A stretch of DNA of 64,000 nucleotides from Prevotella sp. ne3005 (GCF_900110085.1 NZ_FOCK01000011.1:33626-97625); one strand, 5' to 3'; shown: positions 16,283-25,389, counted from the first letter of the stretch. The notes: a model not told the origin generated them from the letters alone. Numbers and translations are program-made.

Positions 16283-18748
16283 ATGAAAACAAGTCTACTA
16301 ACGCTGTTCCTGATGGCTGTCAGCACAGCCGTTCCGGCACAGCAGCGCTATGCCACCACCCTCTCCGACGGATGGAGTTTCTCACAAGACAAGCAAGCCT
16401 GGCAACAGGTCTGCGTACCCCACGACTGGGCCATCAGCGGACCCTTCGACAAGAAATGGGACCTCCAGCGCGTCGCCATCGAGCAAAACGGCGAGACTGA
16501 GGCCACCGAGAAGAGCGGGCGCTCAGGTGCCCTGCCCTGGATTGGCGAGGGCCACTACAAGCGCACCATCACCATCCCTGCAGGCTGCACCCATGCCGAA
16601 CTCCTCTTCGATGGCGCCATGGCCGAGCCCACCGTCAGCCTCAATGGTCAGAAGGCAGGCTACTGGGCCTATGGCTACAATGCCTTCCGCGTGGATATCA
16701 CCCCCTACATGAAGGCTGGCGACAATCTGCTCGAGGTCGATCTGCAGAATGTCGAAGAGAGCTCGCGCTGGTATCCCGGAGCGGGCATCTACCGCCCTGT
16801 CACCCTCATCACCACTGGCGATGACTGGATCGACCTCTGGAAGACCTTCATCCGCACCACCCACCTCAGTGCCGACGAGGCCACGGTGGAAGTCACCGTA
16901 GGCAGTGGCAGCCCGCTCAACGCCCGTCTGGGCTTCGAAGTAGAACTGCGCGATGCCAAGGGCCGTCTCGTGGGACATGAGCACGCCTCGGACATCAGCG
17001 ACTCAGGAGAGTCCAACCTCACCTTCACCGTCGCCAATCCCCATCCATGGACACCCGAGACACCTTATCTATACACAGCCCGCATCCGATACATGCAGAA
17101 TGGTCAGTTGCTCGACGAGGTGACGCAGAAGTTCGGCATCCGCACCGTCAAAGTGTCGCGCGAAGGCGGCTTCCAGCTCAATGGCGCCACCCGTAAGATC
17201 AAGGGTGTATGCCTGCATCACGACCTCGGCCCCTTAGGTGCCGCCGTCAACAAAGCCGCCCTCATCCGCCAGATCAAGACCATGAAGGATATGGGCTGCG
17301 ACGCCATCCGCACCTCCCACAACATGCCCTCGCAGATGCAGATGGACCTCTGCGACTCCCTAGGCATGATGGTCATGGCCGAGAGCTTCGACATGTGGGT
17401 CTATCCCAAGTGCAAAAACGGCTACGCCCGCTTCTTCCACGACTGGGCTGATAAGGATATCACCAACCTCATCCTCGCCAACCGCAACCACCCCTCGATC
17501 GTCATGTGGTCGATAGGCAACGAGATTCCTGAACAGGGCAGCGAACAAGGCCTCGAAATATCCAGACGGTTGCAGTCGCTCTGCCACCAGCTCGACCCCA
17601 CGCGCCCCGTCACCCAGGGCCTCGACCATGCCGAAGCCTCTATCAAAAGCGGCGTGGCCACCACCATGGACGTGCCTGGCTTCAACTACCGCGTCCACAA
17701 ATACCAGAACAGCATCACCCAGCTGCCGCAGGGTTTCCTGCTCGGCTCCGAGACCGCCTCGACGGTCAGCTCGCGTGGCGTCTATAAATTCCCCGTCGCT
17801 GTGACCGACAACTCACAATATGCCTCGTGGGCACCCACCTACGACCCCAACGCCATCAAGCAGGCCGACGGCCAATGCAGCAGCTACGATGTGGAATACT
17901 GCTCGTGGTCTAACCTGCCCGACGACGACTGGGTGTGGCAGGACGACCAGCCATGGGTCATTGGTGAATTTGTGTGGACGGGCTACGACTACCTCGGCGA
18001 GCCCACGCCCTACGATGAATACTGGCCTTCGCGCAGCAGCTACTTCGGCATCTGCGACCTCGCCGGACTGCCCAAAGACCGCTACTACCTCTACCGCTCC
18101 CACTGGAACAAAGAGGCTCACACCATTCACCTCCTGCCCCACTGGAGCTGGGGACTCACGAAGAAAGACAAGGGCCATCGCATCGGCAAGGTGACGCCCG
18201 TCTTCTGCTACACCGACTATCCCGAGGCCGAGCTCTTCGTCAACGGCAAGAGCCAGGGCCGCATCAAGAAGAATCCCGCTGAGCGCCTCGACCGCTATCG
18301 TCTGCGCTGGAACAACGTCAGATACCAGCCTGGCGAACTCAAGGTCGTGGTCTTCGACGATCAGGGTCGCGAGGCCGGTTCCGAGGTCATCCGCACCGCT
18401 GGCGCCCCTGCCAAACTGCAGCTCGACGTCTGGACAGCCGATGCCCACCTGAAGGCTACTGGCGACGACATGGCCTTCGTCACCGTCTCTCTGACGGATG
18501 CCGATGGTACGCTCATCCCTCAGGCCGACGACCAGCTCACGTTTGAAGTCTCAGGTGCAGGCACCTTCCAGGCCGTCTGCAATGGCGATGCCACGAGCCT
18601 CGAACCGTTCACCGAGCCCACGATGAAGCTCTTCAACGGCCAGCTCGTCGCCATCGTCCGCAGCGCCGCCCAGACAGGTACCCTCACGCTGAAGGTCACC
18701 TCGCCCCGCCGAGGCCTCACCCAAACCGTCGACATCCCCGTGCAGTAA
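16283..18748 (+). CDS. Secreted GH2 family glycoside hydrolase (beta-galactosidase type)
   Basis: A signal peptide (1-19, ending VPAQ) precedes a GH2 sugar-binding domain (about 25-190), an Ig-like domain (about 195-295) and the TIM barrel (about 297-610). The acid/base is Glu414 in WSIGNEIPEQG and the nucleophile is Glu562 in VIGEFVWTGYDY. Residues about 640-715 form a DUF4982-like beta-sandwich (AELFVNGKSQG), and an Ig-like domain ends the protein. The 821-residue length and layout match Bacteroidetes exo-beta-galactosidases, but GH2 also includes glucuronidases and mannosidases. It likely works in the periplasm on plant or host glycans. No SusCD pair is adjacent. Confidence 0.92.
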   Translation: MKTSLLTLFLMAVSTAVPAQQRYATTLSDGWSFSQDKQAWQQVCVPHDWAISGPFDKKWDLQRVAIEQNGETEATEKSGRSGALPWIGEGHYKRTITIPAGCTHAELLFDGAMAEPTVSLNGQKAGYWAYGYNAFRVDITPYMKAGDNLLEVDLQNVEESSRWYPGAGIYRPVTLITTGDDWIDLWKTFIRTTHLSADEATVEVTVGSGSPLNARLGFEVELRDAKGRLVGHEHASDISDSGESNLTFTVANPHPWTPETPYLYTARIRYMQNGQLLDEVTQKFGIRTVKVSREGGFQLNGATRKIKGVCLHHDLGPLGAAVNKAALIRQIKTMKDMGCDAIRTSHNMPSQMQMDLCDSLGMMVMAESFDMWVYPKCKNGYARFFHDWADKDITNLILANRNHPSIVMWSIGNEIPEQGSEQGLEISRRLQSLCHQLDPTRPVTQGLDHAEASIKSGVATTMDVPGFNYRVHKYQNSITQLPQGFLLGSETASTVSSRGVYKFPVAVTDNSQYASWAPTYDPNAIKQADGQCSSYDVEYCSWSNLPDDDWVWQDDQPWVIGEFVWTGYDYLGEPTPYDEYWPSRSSYFGICDLAGLPKDRYYLYRSHWNKEAHTIHLLPHWSWGLTKKDKGHRIGKVTPVFCYTDYPEAELFVNGKSQGRIKKNPAERLDRYRLRWNNVRYQPGELKVVVFDDQGREAGSEVIRTAGAPAKLQLDVWTADAHLKATGDDMAFVTVSLTDADGTLIPQADDQLTFEVSGAGTFQAVCNGDATSLEPFTEPTMKLFNGQLVAIVRSAAQTGTLTLKVTSPRRGLTQTVDIPVQ

Positions 18749-18757
18749 GCGTACACG

Positions 18758-18885
18758 CCCCTTTGTCATCTCGACAGCCCCCTTGTCATCTCGAGCGCCC
18801 CTCTTTGTCATCTCGACTAAGCGCAGCGCATGGAGAGATCTCATGAGATATCTCGACTACGCTCGATATGACAGGGAATGTTTAA
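18758..18885. repeat. Direct and inverted copies of a TTTGTCATCTCGA repeat
   Basis: Three direct copies of about 20 bases (CCCCTTTGTCATCTCGA) follow the GH2 gene. The last runs into GCGCAGCGCATGGAGAGATC and an inverted arm ending TCGATATGACA, so 18803-18881 folds as a long imperfect hairpin. It fills the gap to the HU-like fragment; no gene is visible in it. Confidence 0.8.
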
Positions 18886-18895
18886 TGTTTAAAGT

Positions 18896-19099
18896 ATGAG
18901 TCAGAAGTTTATTAAGTCAAAGAACAACAACCAGTACAATGCAGCCTACGGGCAGTATTTCGCCACGGCAGTGTACAACAGTCATTTCGTGGGAACCGAC
19001 GAGTTGGCGGAGTTCATCCAGCGTCAGGCCAGTGTGAAGAAGAGTGACATCACGGCCGTACTCACGGCACTGGGAGCCACCTCGTGCATGGGTATGTAG
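18896..19099 (+). pseudogene. Truncated HU-family DNA-binding-like protein (67 aa)
   Basis: The product begins MSQKFIKSKNNNQYNAAYG and has the DELAEFIQRQASVKKSDITAVL helix typical of the N-terminal part of Bacteroidetes HU-related proteins, which are usually 120-160 residues. The DNA-binding beta arms are missing: the frame ends in GATSCMGM and meets a terminator hairpin within 10 bases. It is therefore probably a C-terminally deleted remnant, though a short expressed protein cannot be excluded. A repeat-derived hairpin lies directly upstream, which may have taken part in the deletion. Confidence 0.55.
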
Positions 19100-19106
19100 A
19101 CAAGCA

Positions 19107-19140
19107 GAAGCGGAAGCCGAGTGGCTTCCGCTTCTTTATT
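19107..19140. terminator. Bidirectional terminator between HU-like fragment and C10 protease
   Basis: GAAGCGGAAGCC (19107-19118) and GGCTTCCGCTTC (19123-19134) form a perfect 12-base-pair stem with loop GAGT, followed by TTTATTT. The convergent C10 protease gene ends at 19136, inside the tail. Confidence 0.9.
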
Positions 19141-21496
19141 TCACAACTCGTTTCTGGCCGTGGATGATGTAGATGCCCTTGGGCAGCGATTTCAGTTCTG
19201 AAGATTTGCCTACGCGCACACCGTTGAGATTGTAGACATCGGCATCTTCCTCGTCGAGTTCAACAGGCGCAATGCCCGAGCCACCTGTTATATTGAAGAT
19301 GGTGTCGGAGTTCAGACCGTTCAGTTTCTTATTTTCACCACGTTCTATGGCATAGACGATGATGCCATAGTATTCATCGACATTCAGGTCATTGAATTGG
19401 AAGGCGATATCCATGGATTGTCCGACGGCGAGCTTGACATTTACGGTCTGAGAATTGACGCTATGATAGGTGCCTTTCGCCTCTGTGTTGTTATAGAGGA
19501 GGATACGCAGAGCGTCGTTGTAGGTCTCCGTACCGTTGTTAGTCAGCGACACCTTACCGGAGAGCCGTTGGCCAGCAACCTTCCTGACGCGCCCATTGGG
19601 CTCGCCTGCACCGTCGACCATCACCTTGTCGATGGAGATCTCCACATCCGCCATACTCATCTCAGCCACTTCGACGGAGAAAGAGTAGAGCTGCGTGTCG
19701 CAGTTTTCCGAGCTGCCGCTCACCACGAAGTTGAACGTACCGCTGCGCTGGGGCGTGTATTCGAGCGTGACTTCGCCCGTAGCTCCGGGATCGAGGTTCG
19801 TACCACCTCCCGCCAGTAGCTGGTAGCTGTCGACGCCCGCCTCGATACTGGCATTACCCCAAACGAATACTGGCGCATTGAACGACTCGTTTTTGTCGGT
19901 GAGATTGATGGTGATCGCCATGGGCTTTCCCACCCGAGGCTCTTCGCTCACCGTTACAGAGTGGATGTCGAAGTTGAAGGGCCCTTTTGCCGATACATTG
20001 CCTTGGGTGGTGGTGGTCATCGTGGTGCCGCTGATGTCGACTTCCACATACGCAGCAAAGGCTTTCTGTCCCCAAGTCCATGCCGTAGTGCCCGACTCCC
20101 TACTAAGGATGCGAATCTGGTATTTCCCATCGCTCAGCCCCGAGCCGAAGGCCACTGGTCTACCCATGCTGATACCTTTATTGAATGGGAGGGCATCGGT
20201 TTTATACACGTAATTGACCGCATCTTTCAGCGGAGCCTGTTCCAGAATTTCCACCAGCTTACGATCCTGATAGAGTGCTATGGCATAGTCGTATTCGCGG
20301 TCTACTTCAGGATACGACGTGTTGAAGAAGCTGAAGCTTACCGTGATGGCCGGGAAGTCGGCGGATGTCGAGGTGCGCGTGTAAGAGCCTTTGTCGTCTT
20401 TGATGGAGACCCGCTCCACACTGAAGCGTGTTGTTTTCTCCAACGGCTCAGCAGCGGGCTGTATGCCAATGACCGCATACTGAACGTAAGAGTACCCGCT
20501 CGAGCCCGCATTGCCACCAGTGTACTGGTATGTAGGATTGAGCGCTGAGAGCAGGAAGTAGTCATCGCTACTGCCGCCCCAGCCCCAGTTGACGTGGTAG
20601 TAGCCCGCGCCACCCTTGACCTCATAGCCGTCGATGACAAATTCATGGCCTACCTCACCCCTACCCGACGACACCGAGTTGCCGGAGTAGAGCACAGGGC
20701 GCTTGGCAGCCACTTCGCTATAGATCAGCGCATCCCACGATCGGGCGGTATAGACATAACGGGGCACGAATTCTGTGGTCTCCGCATACCCGAAATCATA
20801 GCGCAGCGCTTCACTGACCAGATGACTCTTGGCACTCGAGCTCTCTTTACCATACTTCATAAACACCTTCTCACCGCAGTCGGCCATCAGTTTGGCCACC
20901 GCATCGGCAGCAGCACCCGTATCGGTATCCGAGTACGAGGTCTTCATTTGACTCCAATTGTAGCTGGCGGGCCACTGGTAGTAGTGCATCACCTGGGCCA
21001 TCGCCGTAGCCACACAGCCCGTAGGACAGCCTTCCGGACAGAGGTTGTTGAAGGGCGCCCGCTGATTCCACTTGGCCTTGACGAGGGGTGCCACATCGGA
21101 GTGGGTAGGCACATCAGCGCGGGTAAAGGCTTTCGTGGCGATGCCCACATGATAAGCTTCGAGCAGGGCCTGCAGGGCAGGCGGAGCCGTCTGGCTGTCG
21201 TAGGGGGTGCCACGGCCATAAGCCAGCACGGCAGGCAGATCGTCGTCGGCGCTCATCACGACGTAGCCCGAGGGGCTGTTGAATACGAAGATGCCCGCAT
21301 CCTCACCATCGGCCACCTCTGTGACGGCACGGGTGAGCTCTATGGCCTCGCCACGCGTGGTGGCAGCTCCCTGCTGGCGCAGGAAATCCATTGCGGCACG
21401 CTTGGCAGCCTGCTCGCTGACGGGCGCAGCAAGGGTCGTCACCAAGCCAACGATCCAGACGAACGTGGTAATCAGAATTCTTTTCATACGCATCAT
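19136..21496 (-). CDS. Secreted C10 family cysteine protease (streptopain/interpain type)
   Basis: After a signal peptide (VWIVGLVTTLAAP) comes a Spi-type propeptide (about 20-130). The papain-like domain carries the catalytic cysteine in CPTGCVATAMAQVMHYYQWP and the histidine in GHEFVIDGYE, with HVNWGWGGSSDDYF behind it. C-terminal beta domains follow, and the last 35 residues (VYNLNGVRV and LPKGIYIIHGQ, ending VVK) match the C-terminal tails of many Prevotella exported proteins, probably a type IX sorting or anchoring signal. I set the start at 21496: the longer open frame to 21709 lies inside the histidine phosphatase gene. The ATG is 7 bases behind that gene's stop, so the two are co-transcribed. 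Confidence 0.9.
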   Translation of the reverse strand: MMRMKRILITTFVWIVGLVTTLAAPVSEQAAKRAAMDFLRQQGAATTRGEAIELTRAVTEVADGEDAGIFVFNSPSGYVVMSADDDLPAVLAYGRGTPYDSQTAPPALQALLEAYHVGIATKAFTRADVPTHSDVAPLVKAKWNQRAPFNNLCPEGCPTGCVATAMAQVMHYYQWPASYNWSQMKTSYSDTDTGAAADAVAKLMADCGEKVFMKYGKESSSAKSHLVSEALRYDFGYAETTEFVPRYVYTARSWDALIYSEVAAKRPVLYSGNSVSSGRGEVGHEFVIDGYEVKGGAGYYHVNWGWGGSSDDYFLLSALNPTYQYTGGNAGSSGYSYVQYAVIGIQPAAEPLEKTTRFSVERVSIKDDKGSYTRTSTSADFPAITVSFSFFNTSYPEVDREYDYAIALYQDRKLVEILEQAPLKDAVNYVYKTDALPFNKGISMGRPVAFGSGLSDGKYQIRILSRESGTTAWTWGQKAFAAYVEVDISGTTMTTTTQGNVSAKGPFNFDIHSVTVSEEPRVGKPMAITINLTDKNESFNAPVFVWGNASIEAGVDSYQLLAGGGTNLDPGATGEVTLEYTPQRSGTFNFVVSGSSENCDTQLYSFSVEVAEMSMADVEISIDKVMVDGAGEPNGRVRKVAGQRLSGKVSLTNNGTETYNDALRILLYNNTEAKGTYHSVNSQTVNVKLAVGQSMDIAFQFNDLNVDEYYGIIVYAIERGENKKLNGLNSDTIFNITGGSGIAPVELDEEDADVYNLNGVRVGKSSELKSLPKGIYIIHGQKRVVK

Positions 21497-21503
21497 GTTT
21501 TTT

Positions 21504-22787
21504 TTAATAGGAGGCATCGACGATGGCATCGTATTCGGCCATGGCCTCAGCCATACGGGCATCGAGGTCGGCAAGGCGGTAGAGACCGTCTTCGTTGGCC
21601 GTGAGACCATCGACGGTGATGGATTTGACCATGGGCGTCTCGTCGAATGAGAGCAGGCTACGCTGCTGCAACTGATCGACAGACTGATAGACCAGATTGA
21701 CGGCGACATAGTCGTCGGTGCCGTCGCTCCATTTCTCGAAGACGAGCTTCGAACCGATGGGGGTATGCAACTCGAGGGCGTGCTCGGTTTCAGGGAACAC
21801 GAAACCCAGGGCGGCGCCTATGCTGGCCAGATTGGAGTCGTGGCCACAGAGGAACATGATTTTGCGGTCAGGGTGCTGCAGCTCTTCGCGGATACGGCTC
21901 ACCAGCGGATAGGCGAGGTTGACAGCAGCTGAGTGGGTGGTGAAGAGCAGAGCATCGTAGACCTCTTTCACAGCACAGATATCTCGCCATTGCTGGATCG
22001 TGAGTTCATGACCAAAGGCAGTCATGCTCTCCGACTCGTAACATTGCAGTACGAAGGCGTCGGCCACACTGTTGGCAAGGGTATAACCGCCCTTCATCTT
22101 GGGCTCATCACCCTTTTCGAGCTGGAACTGGGTATCGTCGAACCAGAAGTGGGTGGTGTCGCCCTGAAGCGCCGCAGGGGAGTTGGCCATGTCGAGCACT
22201 TCTTCCATGAGCTTCAGCGTGGGCTGTACGCGCTCCATCCAAGCCTTCCATCCACCATTCAGGTTGTTCATCTCGGCAACGACCTTCATACGGTAGATAT
22301 CGTTCATCTTAGTGAACTGGGGCGTGAAGACGGGATCCATCTTGTCTTCCTCAAACTTATGGGTGATCTCCACATTGGCAAAGGGCAGGAAACCCACAGA
22401 GAAGTATTTGGCGGTGGCAAACGTACGCTGGCGGGAGTTGGCGTAGAAGAGCACCTCGTCGCCCTCAGGACGATAGTTATCGGGCAACAGCCCTTCGTTG
22501 ACTACCCACTTGCGGAAGAACTGGCCCATCTCCGTTTCGAGCACACCTCCGCGCAGAGACAACTGACTGCTCGACGACGTCCACTGGAACCACTCGTGGG
22601 GCGTGACGCGCTTGTAGGCCGCACCTCCGGATGACAACGGGGAACGGATGTTATGACGACTCATCACCACCACCTCTTTGAGTTTATACTTCGCACGGAA
22701 GTCGTCCGAACGCTGGATCTGTGCCTGAACATCGATGCCCCAGAGGGTCAGGATGGCAGCCATCACACTGAGAAAAACATGCTTCAT
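21504..22787 (-). CDS. Periplasmic histidine acid phosphatase (MINPP/AppA-like)
   Basis: The signal peptide MKHVFLSVMAAILTLWG fixes the start at 22787; the in-frame ATG at 22817 lies within the -7 promoter box. The mature protein has a diverged active-site motif SRHNIRSP (RHG-R-P class) near residue 42 and the late HD pair in CGHDSNLASIGAALGF near residue 315. Such enzymes remove phosphate from phytate, inositol phosphates or sugar phosphates. The glycine of RHG is asparagine here, as in some Bacteroidetes homologues. Co-transcription with the C10 protease suggests a secreted scavenging unit. Confidence 0.87.
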   Translation of the reverse strand: MKHVFLSVMAAILTLWGIDVQAQIQRSDDFRAKYKLKEVVVMSRHNIRSPLSSGGAAYKRVTPHEWFQWTSSSSQLSLRGGVLETEMGQFFRKWVVNEGLLPDNYRPEGDEVLFYANSRQRTFATAKYFSVGFLPFANVEITHKFEEDKMDPVFTPQFTKMNDIYRMKVVAEMNNLNGGWKAWMERVQPTLKLMEEVLDMANSPAALQGDTTHFWFDDTQFQLEKGDEPKMKGGYTLANSVADAFVLQCYESESMTAFGHELTIQQWRDICAVKEVYDALLFTTHSAAVNLAYPLVSRIREELQHPDRKIMFLCGHDSNLASIGAALGFVFPETEHALELHTPIGSKLVFEKWSDGTDDYVAVNLVYQSVDQLQQRSLLSFDETPMVKSITVDGLTANEDGLYRLADLDARMAEAMAEYDAIVDASY

Positions 22788-22814
22788 AAGCCCAATAGAT
22801 TTTACTTGATGGGG

Positions 22815-22822
22815 CAAAGATA
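22815..22822 (-). promoter_or_regulatory. -7 promoter box (TATCTTTG) for the histidine phosphatase-protease pair
   Basis: A perfect TATCTTTG on the minus strand lies 28 bases upstream of the signal-peptide ATG and inside the longer open frame, which rules out the upstream start. Confidence 0.7.
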
Positions 22823-22829
22823 GTGTTTT

Positions 22830-23768
22830 TCAGGCAAAAAACCAAGGAATTATGGAAATAATTATCACCATGAGGATTTCGGCCACGCGATTGACTCGGA
22901 TGGCGATGCGCATGTCGTCTGTGGTGAGCGGACGGTCGTTGGAACCTATATAGGGCTTGGGGAAGAGCTGGCCGAAGTAATAATGAGGGCCTCCGAAACG
23001 ACAGTCGAGGATGCCTGCGAGGGCGGCTTCGGGATAGCCACTGTTGGGCGAGGCGTGGTTGTGTCCGTATTTAAGGACGAATTTGAAAATTGAGAATTGA
23101 CAATTGATAATTGCATGTGGCAGTATCATCAGGAAGGCCGTGAGACGGGCAGGGATATAGTTGGCCACATCGTCGATATGGGCAGCCCAGCAGCCGAAGT
23201 CGCAATAGCGCTCCGTACGGTAGCCTATCATCGAGTCGAGCGTGTTGACCATCTTATAGGCCAGCATACCAGGGGTGCCGAGGAGGGCAAACCAGAACAG
23301 CGGGGCAATGACACCATCGCTGAGGTTTTCGGCCAATGTCTCGAGGGCTGCGGTGCGCACTTCCTGGGCAGAGAGTTCGGAGGTGTCACGACCCACGATG
23401 CGGGCTACCTGTGCCCTACCCTCTTCCAACGAACGATCGAGGGCGAGGAAGACGGCACGCACTTCGCGGATGAGCGTGGTGCCTGCGAGGCAGTAGAAGA
23501 CGATGATGGCGTCGAAGAGAAGTAAGATGTATGATGTGAGATGTGAGATGTAATGGCGGAGGGCGAACGTGAGGGCGAAGACGGCGATGATGAGGGTGAC
23601 GGCCATGAGGGCTCCTTTGAGGCGACGATGGGAACCACGATTGAGGCGGTGCTCGCCAAAGGCAATGATCTTACCAAACCACACCACAGGGTGCGGCAGG
23701 CGCTGGGGATCGCCCACCAAGAGGTCGAGCAACCAACCGATTAGCATTGAGCATTGAGGATTGAACAT
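22830..23768 (-). CDS. cbiB: Adenosylcobinamide-phosphate synthase
   Basis: CbiB (CobD) attaches the aminopropanol arm to adenosylcobyric acid; it is an inner-membrane protein. Family marks are WLLDLLVGDPQRLPHPVVW at the N-terminus, ETLAENLSDGVIAPLFW, NTLDSMIGYRTERY and PNSGYPEAALAG. Two stretches are heptad repeats read through in frame: YISHLTSYI from ATGTGAG units (23522-23549) and INCQFSIFKF from TTGAnAA units (23083-23113). The first residues (MFNPQCSM) are also repeat-coded, so the true start may be the ATG at 23747. It is the last gene of the riboswitch-headed unit. Confidence 0.93.
   Translation of the reverse strand: MFNPQCSMLIGWLLDLLVGDPQRLPHPVVWFGKIIAFGEHRLNRGSHRRLKGALMAVTLIIAVFALTFALRHYISHLTSYILLLFDAIIVFYCLAGTTLIREVRAVFLALDRSLEEGRAQVARIVGRDTSELSAQEVRTAALETLAENLSDGVIAPLFWFALLGTPGMLAYKMVNTLDSMIGYRTERYCDFGCWAAHIDDVANYIPARLTAFLMILPHAIINCQFSIFKFVLKYGHNHASPNSGYPEAALAGILDCRFGGPHYYFGQLFPKPYIGSNDRPLTTDDMRIAIRVNRVAEILMVIIISIIPWFFA
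23083..23113. repeat. Heptad repeat tract inside cbiB (TTGAnAA type)
   Basis: Units TTGAAAA, TTGAGAA, TTGACAA, TTGATAA and a final TTG lie in frame inside the gene and encode INCQFSIFKF on the minus strand. Confidence 0.9.
23522..23549. repeat. Heptad repeat tract inside cbiB (GTGAGAT type)
   Basis: Units GTAAGAT, GTATGAT, GTGAGAT, GTGAGAT encode part of a membrane-proximal loop (ISHLTSYI). Confidence 0.85.
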
Positions 23769-23827
23769 TGAAGATTGAAAATTGAAAATTAAAGCTTAAT
23801 GCTTAAAGCTCAAAGCTTAAAGCTTAA
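23744..23827. repeat. Twelve-unit heptad tract joining cbiP stop and cbiB start
   Basis: Twelve consecutive 7-base units pass from GCATTGA through GGATTGA, AGATTGA, AAATTGA and AAATTAA to AGCTTAA and TGCTTAA. The tract contains the cbiP stop (23824-23826) and both possible cbiB start codons. Confidence 0.93.
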
Positions 23828-25389
23828 AGCAACAAGATCTGATAGATTTTTTCAAGGTCGACGTGATGGCGCACATGATCAGCAAGGCGGTTGTATTGTT
23901 CTTCCTTGAACGCCTCGTAATTGAAGGTGCTCGCATCCAGACCAATCTTCTCGGCATAGGGACGAAGCAGGAAGTCGACAAAGGGAGCATTGTCGAGGAT
24001 GCCATGGACGTAGGTGCCCATGCACTTGTAGCCAACGATATAACCATCAGGACGGCCATCGGAGAGGTGGAGCAATGGTGAGGCCGGAGCATCACCAAAG
24101 GGACGCGTCTCACCCATGTGGATCTCGTAGCCCTTTAGGCTTTGAGAATTGAAGATTCTTGGACTAGCCAAGCGGCAAAGCCGAGCGGAAGATTGAAGAT
24201 TGAAAGTTGAAAGCTGAGCGGAGACTTGGCGGGTGCGCTTGAAGCCACTCATGGTGGTGGTGACGGGAAGAAGGCCGAGACCAGGAAGGCGCTCGATGTC
24301 GCCCTCAACATGATCGGGGTCGCACACCTCGACACCCATCATCTGATAACCGCCACAGATGCCCAATACCGTAGCCCCTTCGCGATGGGCACGAATGATG
24401 GCCTGTGCACAACCGTTACGACGCAGTTCGTAGAGGTCATGGAGCGTGGACTTGGAGCCAGGCAGGATGATGATATCAGCCTTGAGCAGGTCGTCGACAT
24501 TATTGGTATAGAAGAGGTGGATGCGGGGATCCTGTTCGAGGGCGTCGAAGTCGGTATAGTTCGAGAGGTGCTGCAGCATGACCACAGCCACGTTGACCTT
24601 GCCCAGTTCGAGTTGCCACGATTTCTGGGCGAGTGCCACACTGTCTTCCTCCTCGATATGGATATCCTTGAAATAAGGTACAACGCCTAAGACGGGGATG
24701 CCACAGAGGTCTTCGAGCATGCGACGGCCCTCGTCGAAGAGGCGCAGGTCGCCACGGAATTTATTGATGATGATGCCCTTGATGAGTTGGCGGTCTTCAG
24801 GCGACTGGAGGGCGATGCTGCCATAGACGGAGGCGAAGACGCCCCCACGATCGATATCACCCACGAGGATGACATCAGCCTTGGCATGACGCGCCATGGG
24901 GAGGTTCACCAGATCGGTATCGCGGAGGTTGATCTCGGAGATACTGCCCGCACCTTCCATCACAATGGGGTTGTACTTTCCTGACAAGCGGTCGAAAGCC
25001 TTACATACCTCCTGACGATAATCAGGAGTATCGTCTTGTCTCCCTGTCTCCTTGTCTCCTTGTCTCCTCCAATAATCATAGGCACTCTTACTGCCCATGG
25101 GCTTACCATGGAGCACCACCTGCGAGGTGTGGTCGCTCTGGGGTTTCAGGAGCAGCGGGTTCATATCCGTCTCACAGGGGATGCCAGCGGCCTCAGCCTG
25201 AACAGCCTGCGCACGACCTATCTCCAGTCCATCGGGCGTGGCATAGGAGTTGAGGGCCATGTTCTGCGCCTTGAAGGGGGCAGGATGATACCCGTCTTGC
25301 AGGAATATTCTGCAAAACGCAGCAGCGAGGACACTCTTACCCACATCGCTCCCCGTCCCCACAAACATCAGCGGATGAAGTCTTTCCAT
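23824..25389 (-). CDS. cbiP: Cobyric acid synthase
   Basis: CbiP (CobQ) amidates four side chains of adenosylcobyrinic a,c-diamide using glutamine. The N-terminal dethiobiotin-synthetase-like ATP domain has MFVGTGSDVGKSVLAAAF and APFKAQNMALNSY. The C-terminal glutamine amidotransferase domain has the catalytic cysteine in GICGGYQMMG and a late histidine in YVHGILDN. Three inserts are repeat-derived: octads at 25035-25066 (WRRQGDKETGRQD), and around residues 395-425 a heptad tract split by the 30-base hairpin element (STFNLQSS, then ARLCRLASPR, then IFNSQSLK). The start ATG at 25389 lies at the edge of another tract. Confidence 0.95.
   Translation of the reverse strand: MERLHPLMFVGTGSDVGKSVLAAAFCRIFLQDGYHPAPFKAQNMALNSYATPDGLEIGRAQAVQAEAAGIPCETDMNPLLLKPQSDHTSQVVLHGKPMGSKSAYDYWRRQGDKETGRQDDTPDYRQEVCKAFDRLSGKYNPIVMEGAGSISEINLRDTDLVNLPMARHAKADVILVGDIDRGGVFASVYGSIALQSPEDRQLIKGIIINKFRGDLRLFDEGRRMLEDLCGIPVLGVVPYFKDIHIEEEDSVALAQKSWQLELGKVNVAVVMLQHLSNYTDFDALEQDPRIHLFYTNNVDDLLKADIIILPGSKSTLHDLYELRRNGCAQAIIRAHREGATVLGICGGYQMMGVEVCDPDHVEGDIERLPGLGLLPVTTTMSGFKRTRQVSAQLSTFNLQSSARLCRLASPRIFNSQSLKGYEIHMGETRPFGDAPASPLLHLSDGRPDGYIVGYKCMGTYVHGILDNAPFVDFLLRPYAEKIGLDASTFNYEAFKEEQYNRLADHVRHHVDLEKIYQILLL
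24142..24215. repeat. Heptad tract interrupted by a 30-base hairpin element, inside cbiP
   Basis: Read on the gene strand, CAACTTT, CAATCTT, CAATCTT and C are followed by the 30-base element (24158-24187), then AATCTT, CAATTCT. Removing exactly 30 bases restores an unbroken CAATCTT series. The insert adds ten codons without a frameshift. Confidence 0.92.
24158..24187 (-). repeat. 30-base double-hairpin element, copy 1 (in cbiP)
   Basis: Minus-strand sequence is CGCTCGGCTTTGCCG then CTTGG-CTAGT-CCAAG. The first half folds as CGGC-TTT-GCCG and the second as a 5-pair stem with a 5-base loop. It encodes ARLCRLASP with flanking codon halves. Confidence 0.9.
25035..25066. repeat. Octad repeat tract inside cbiP (CTTGTCTC)
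   Basis: Four 8-base units, three CTTGTCTC and one CCTGTCTC, encode a charged insert (RQGDKETGRQD) in a surface region of CbiP. Confidence 0.9.

Noticed and set aside
18896..19099. Complete HU protein
   Set aside because: It lacks the beta arms and ends at about half the family length.
21497..21709. Longer N-terminus for the C10 protease
   Set aside because: The extension overlaps the end of the histidine phosphatase gene in another frame, and the signal peptide begins only at 21496.
23744..23827. CRISPR-like array
   Set aside because: Repeat units are 7 bases with no spacers and no cas genes nearby; these are tandem heptads.
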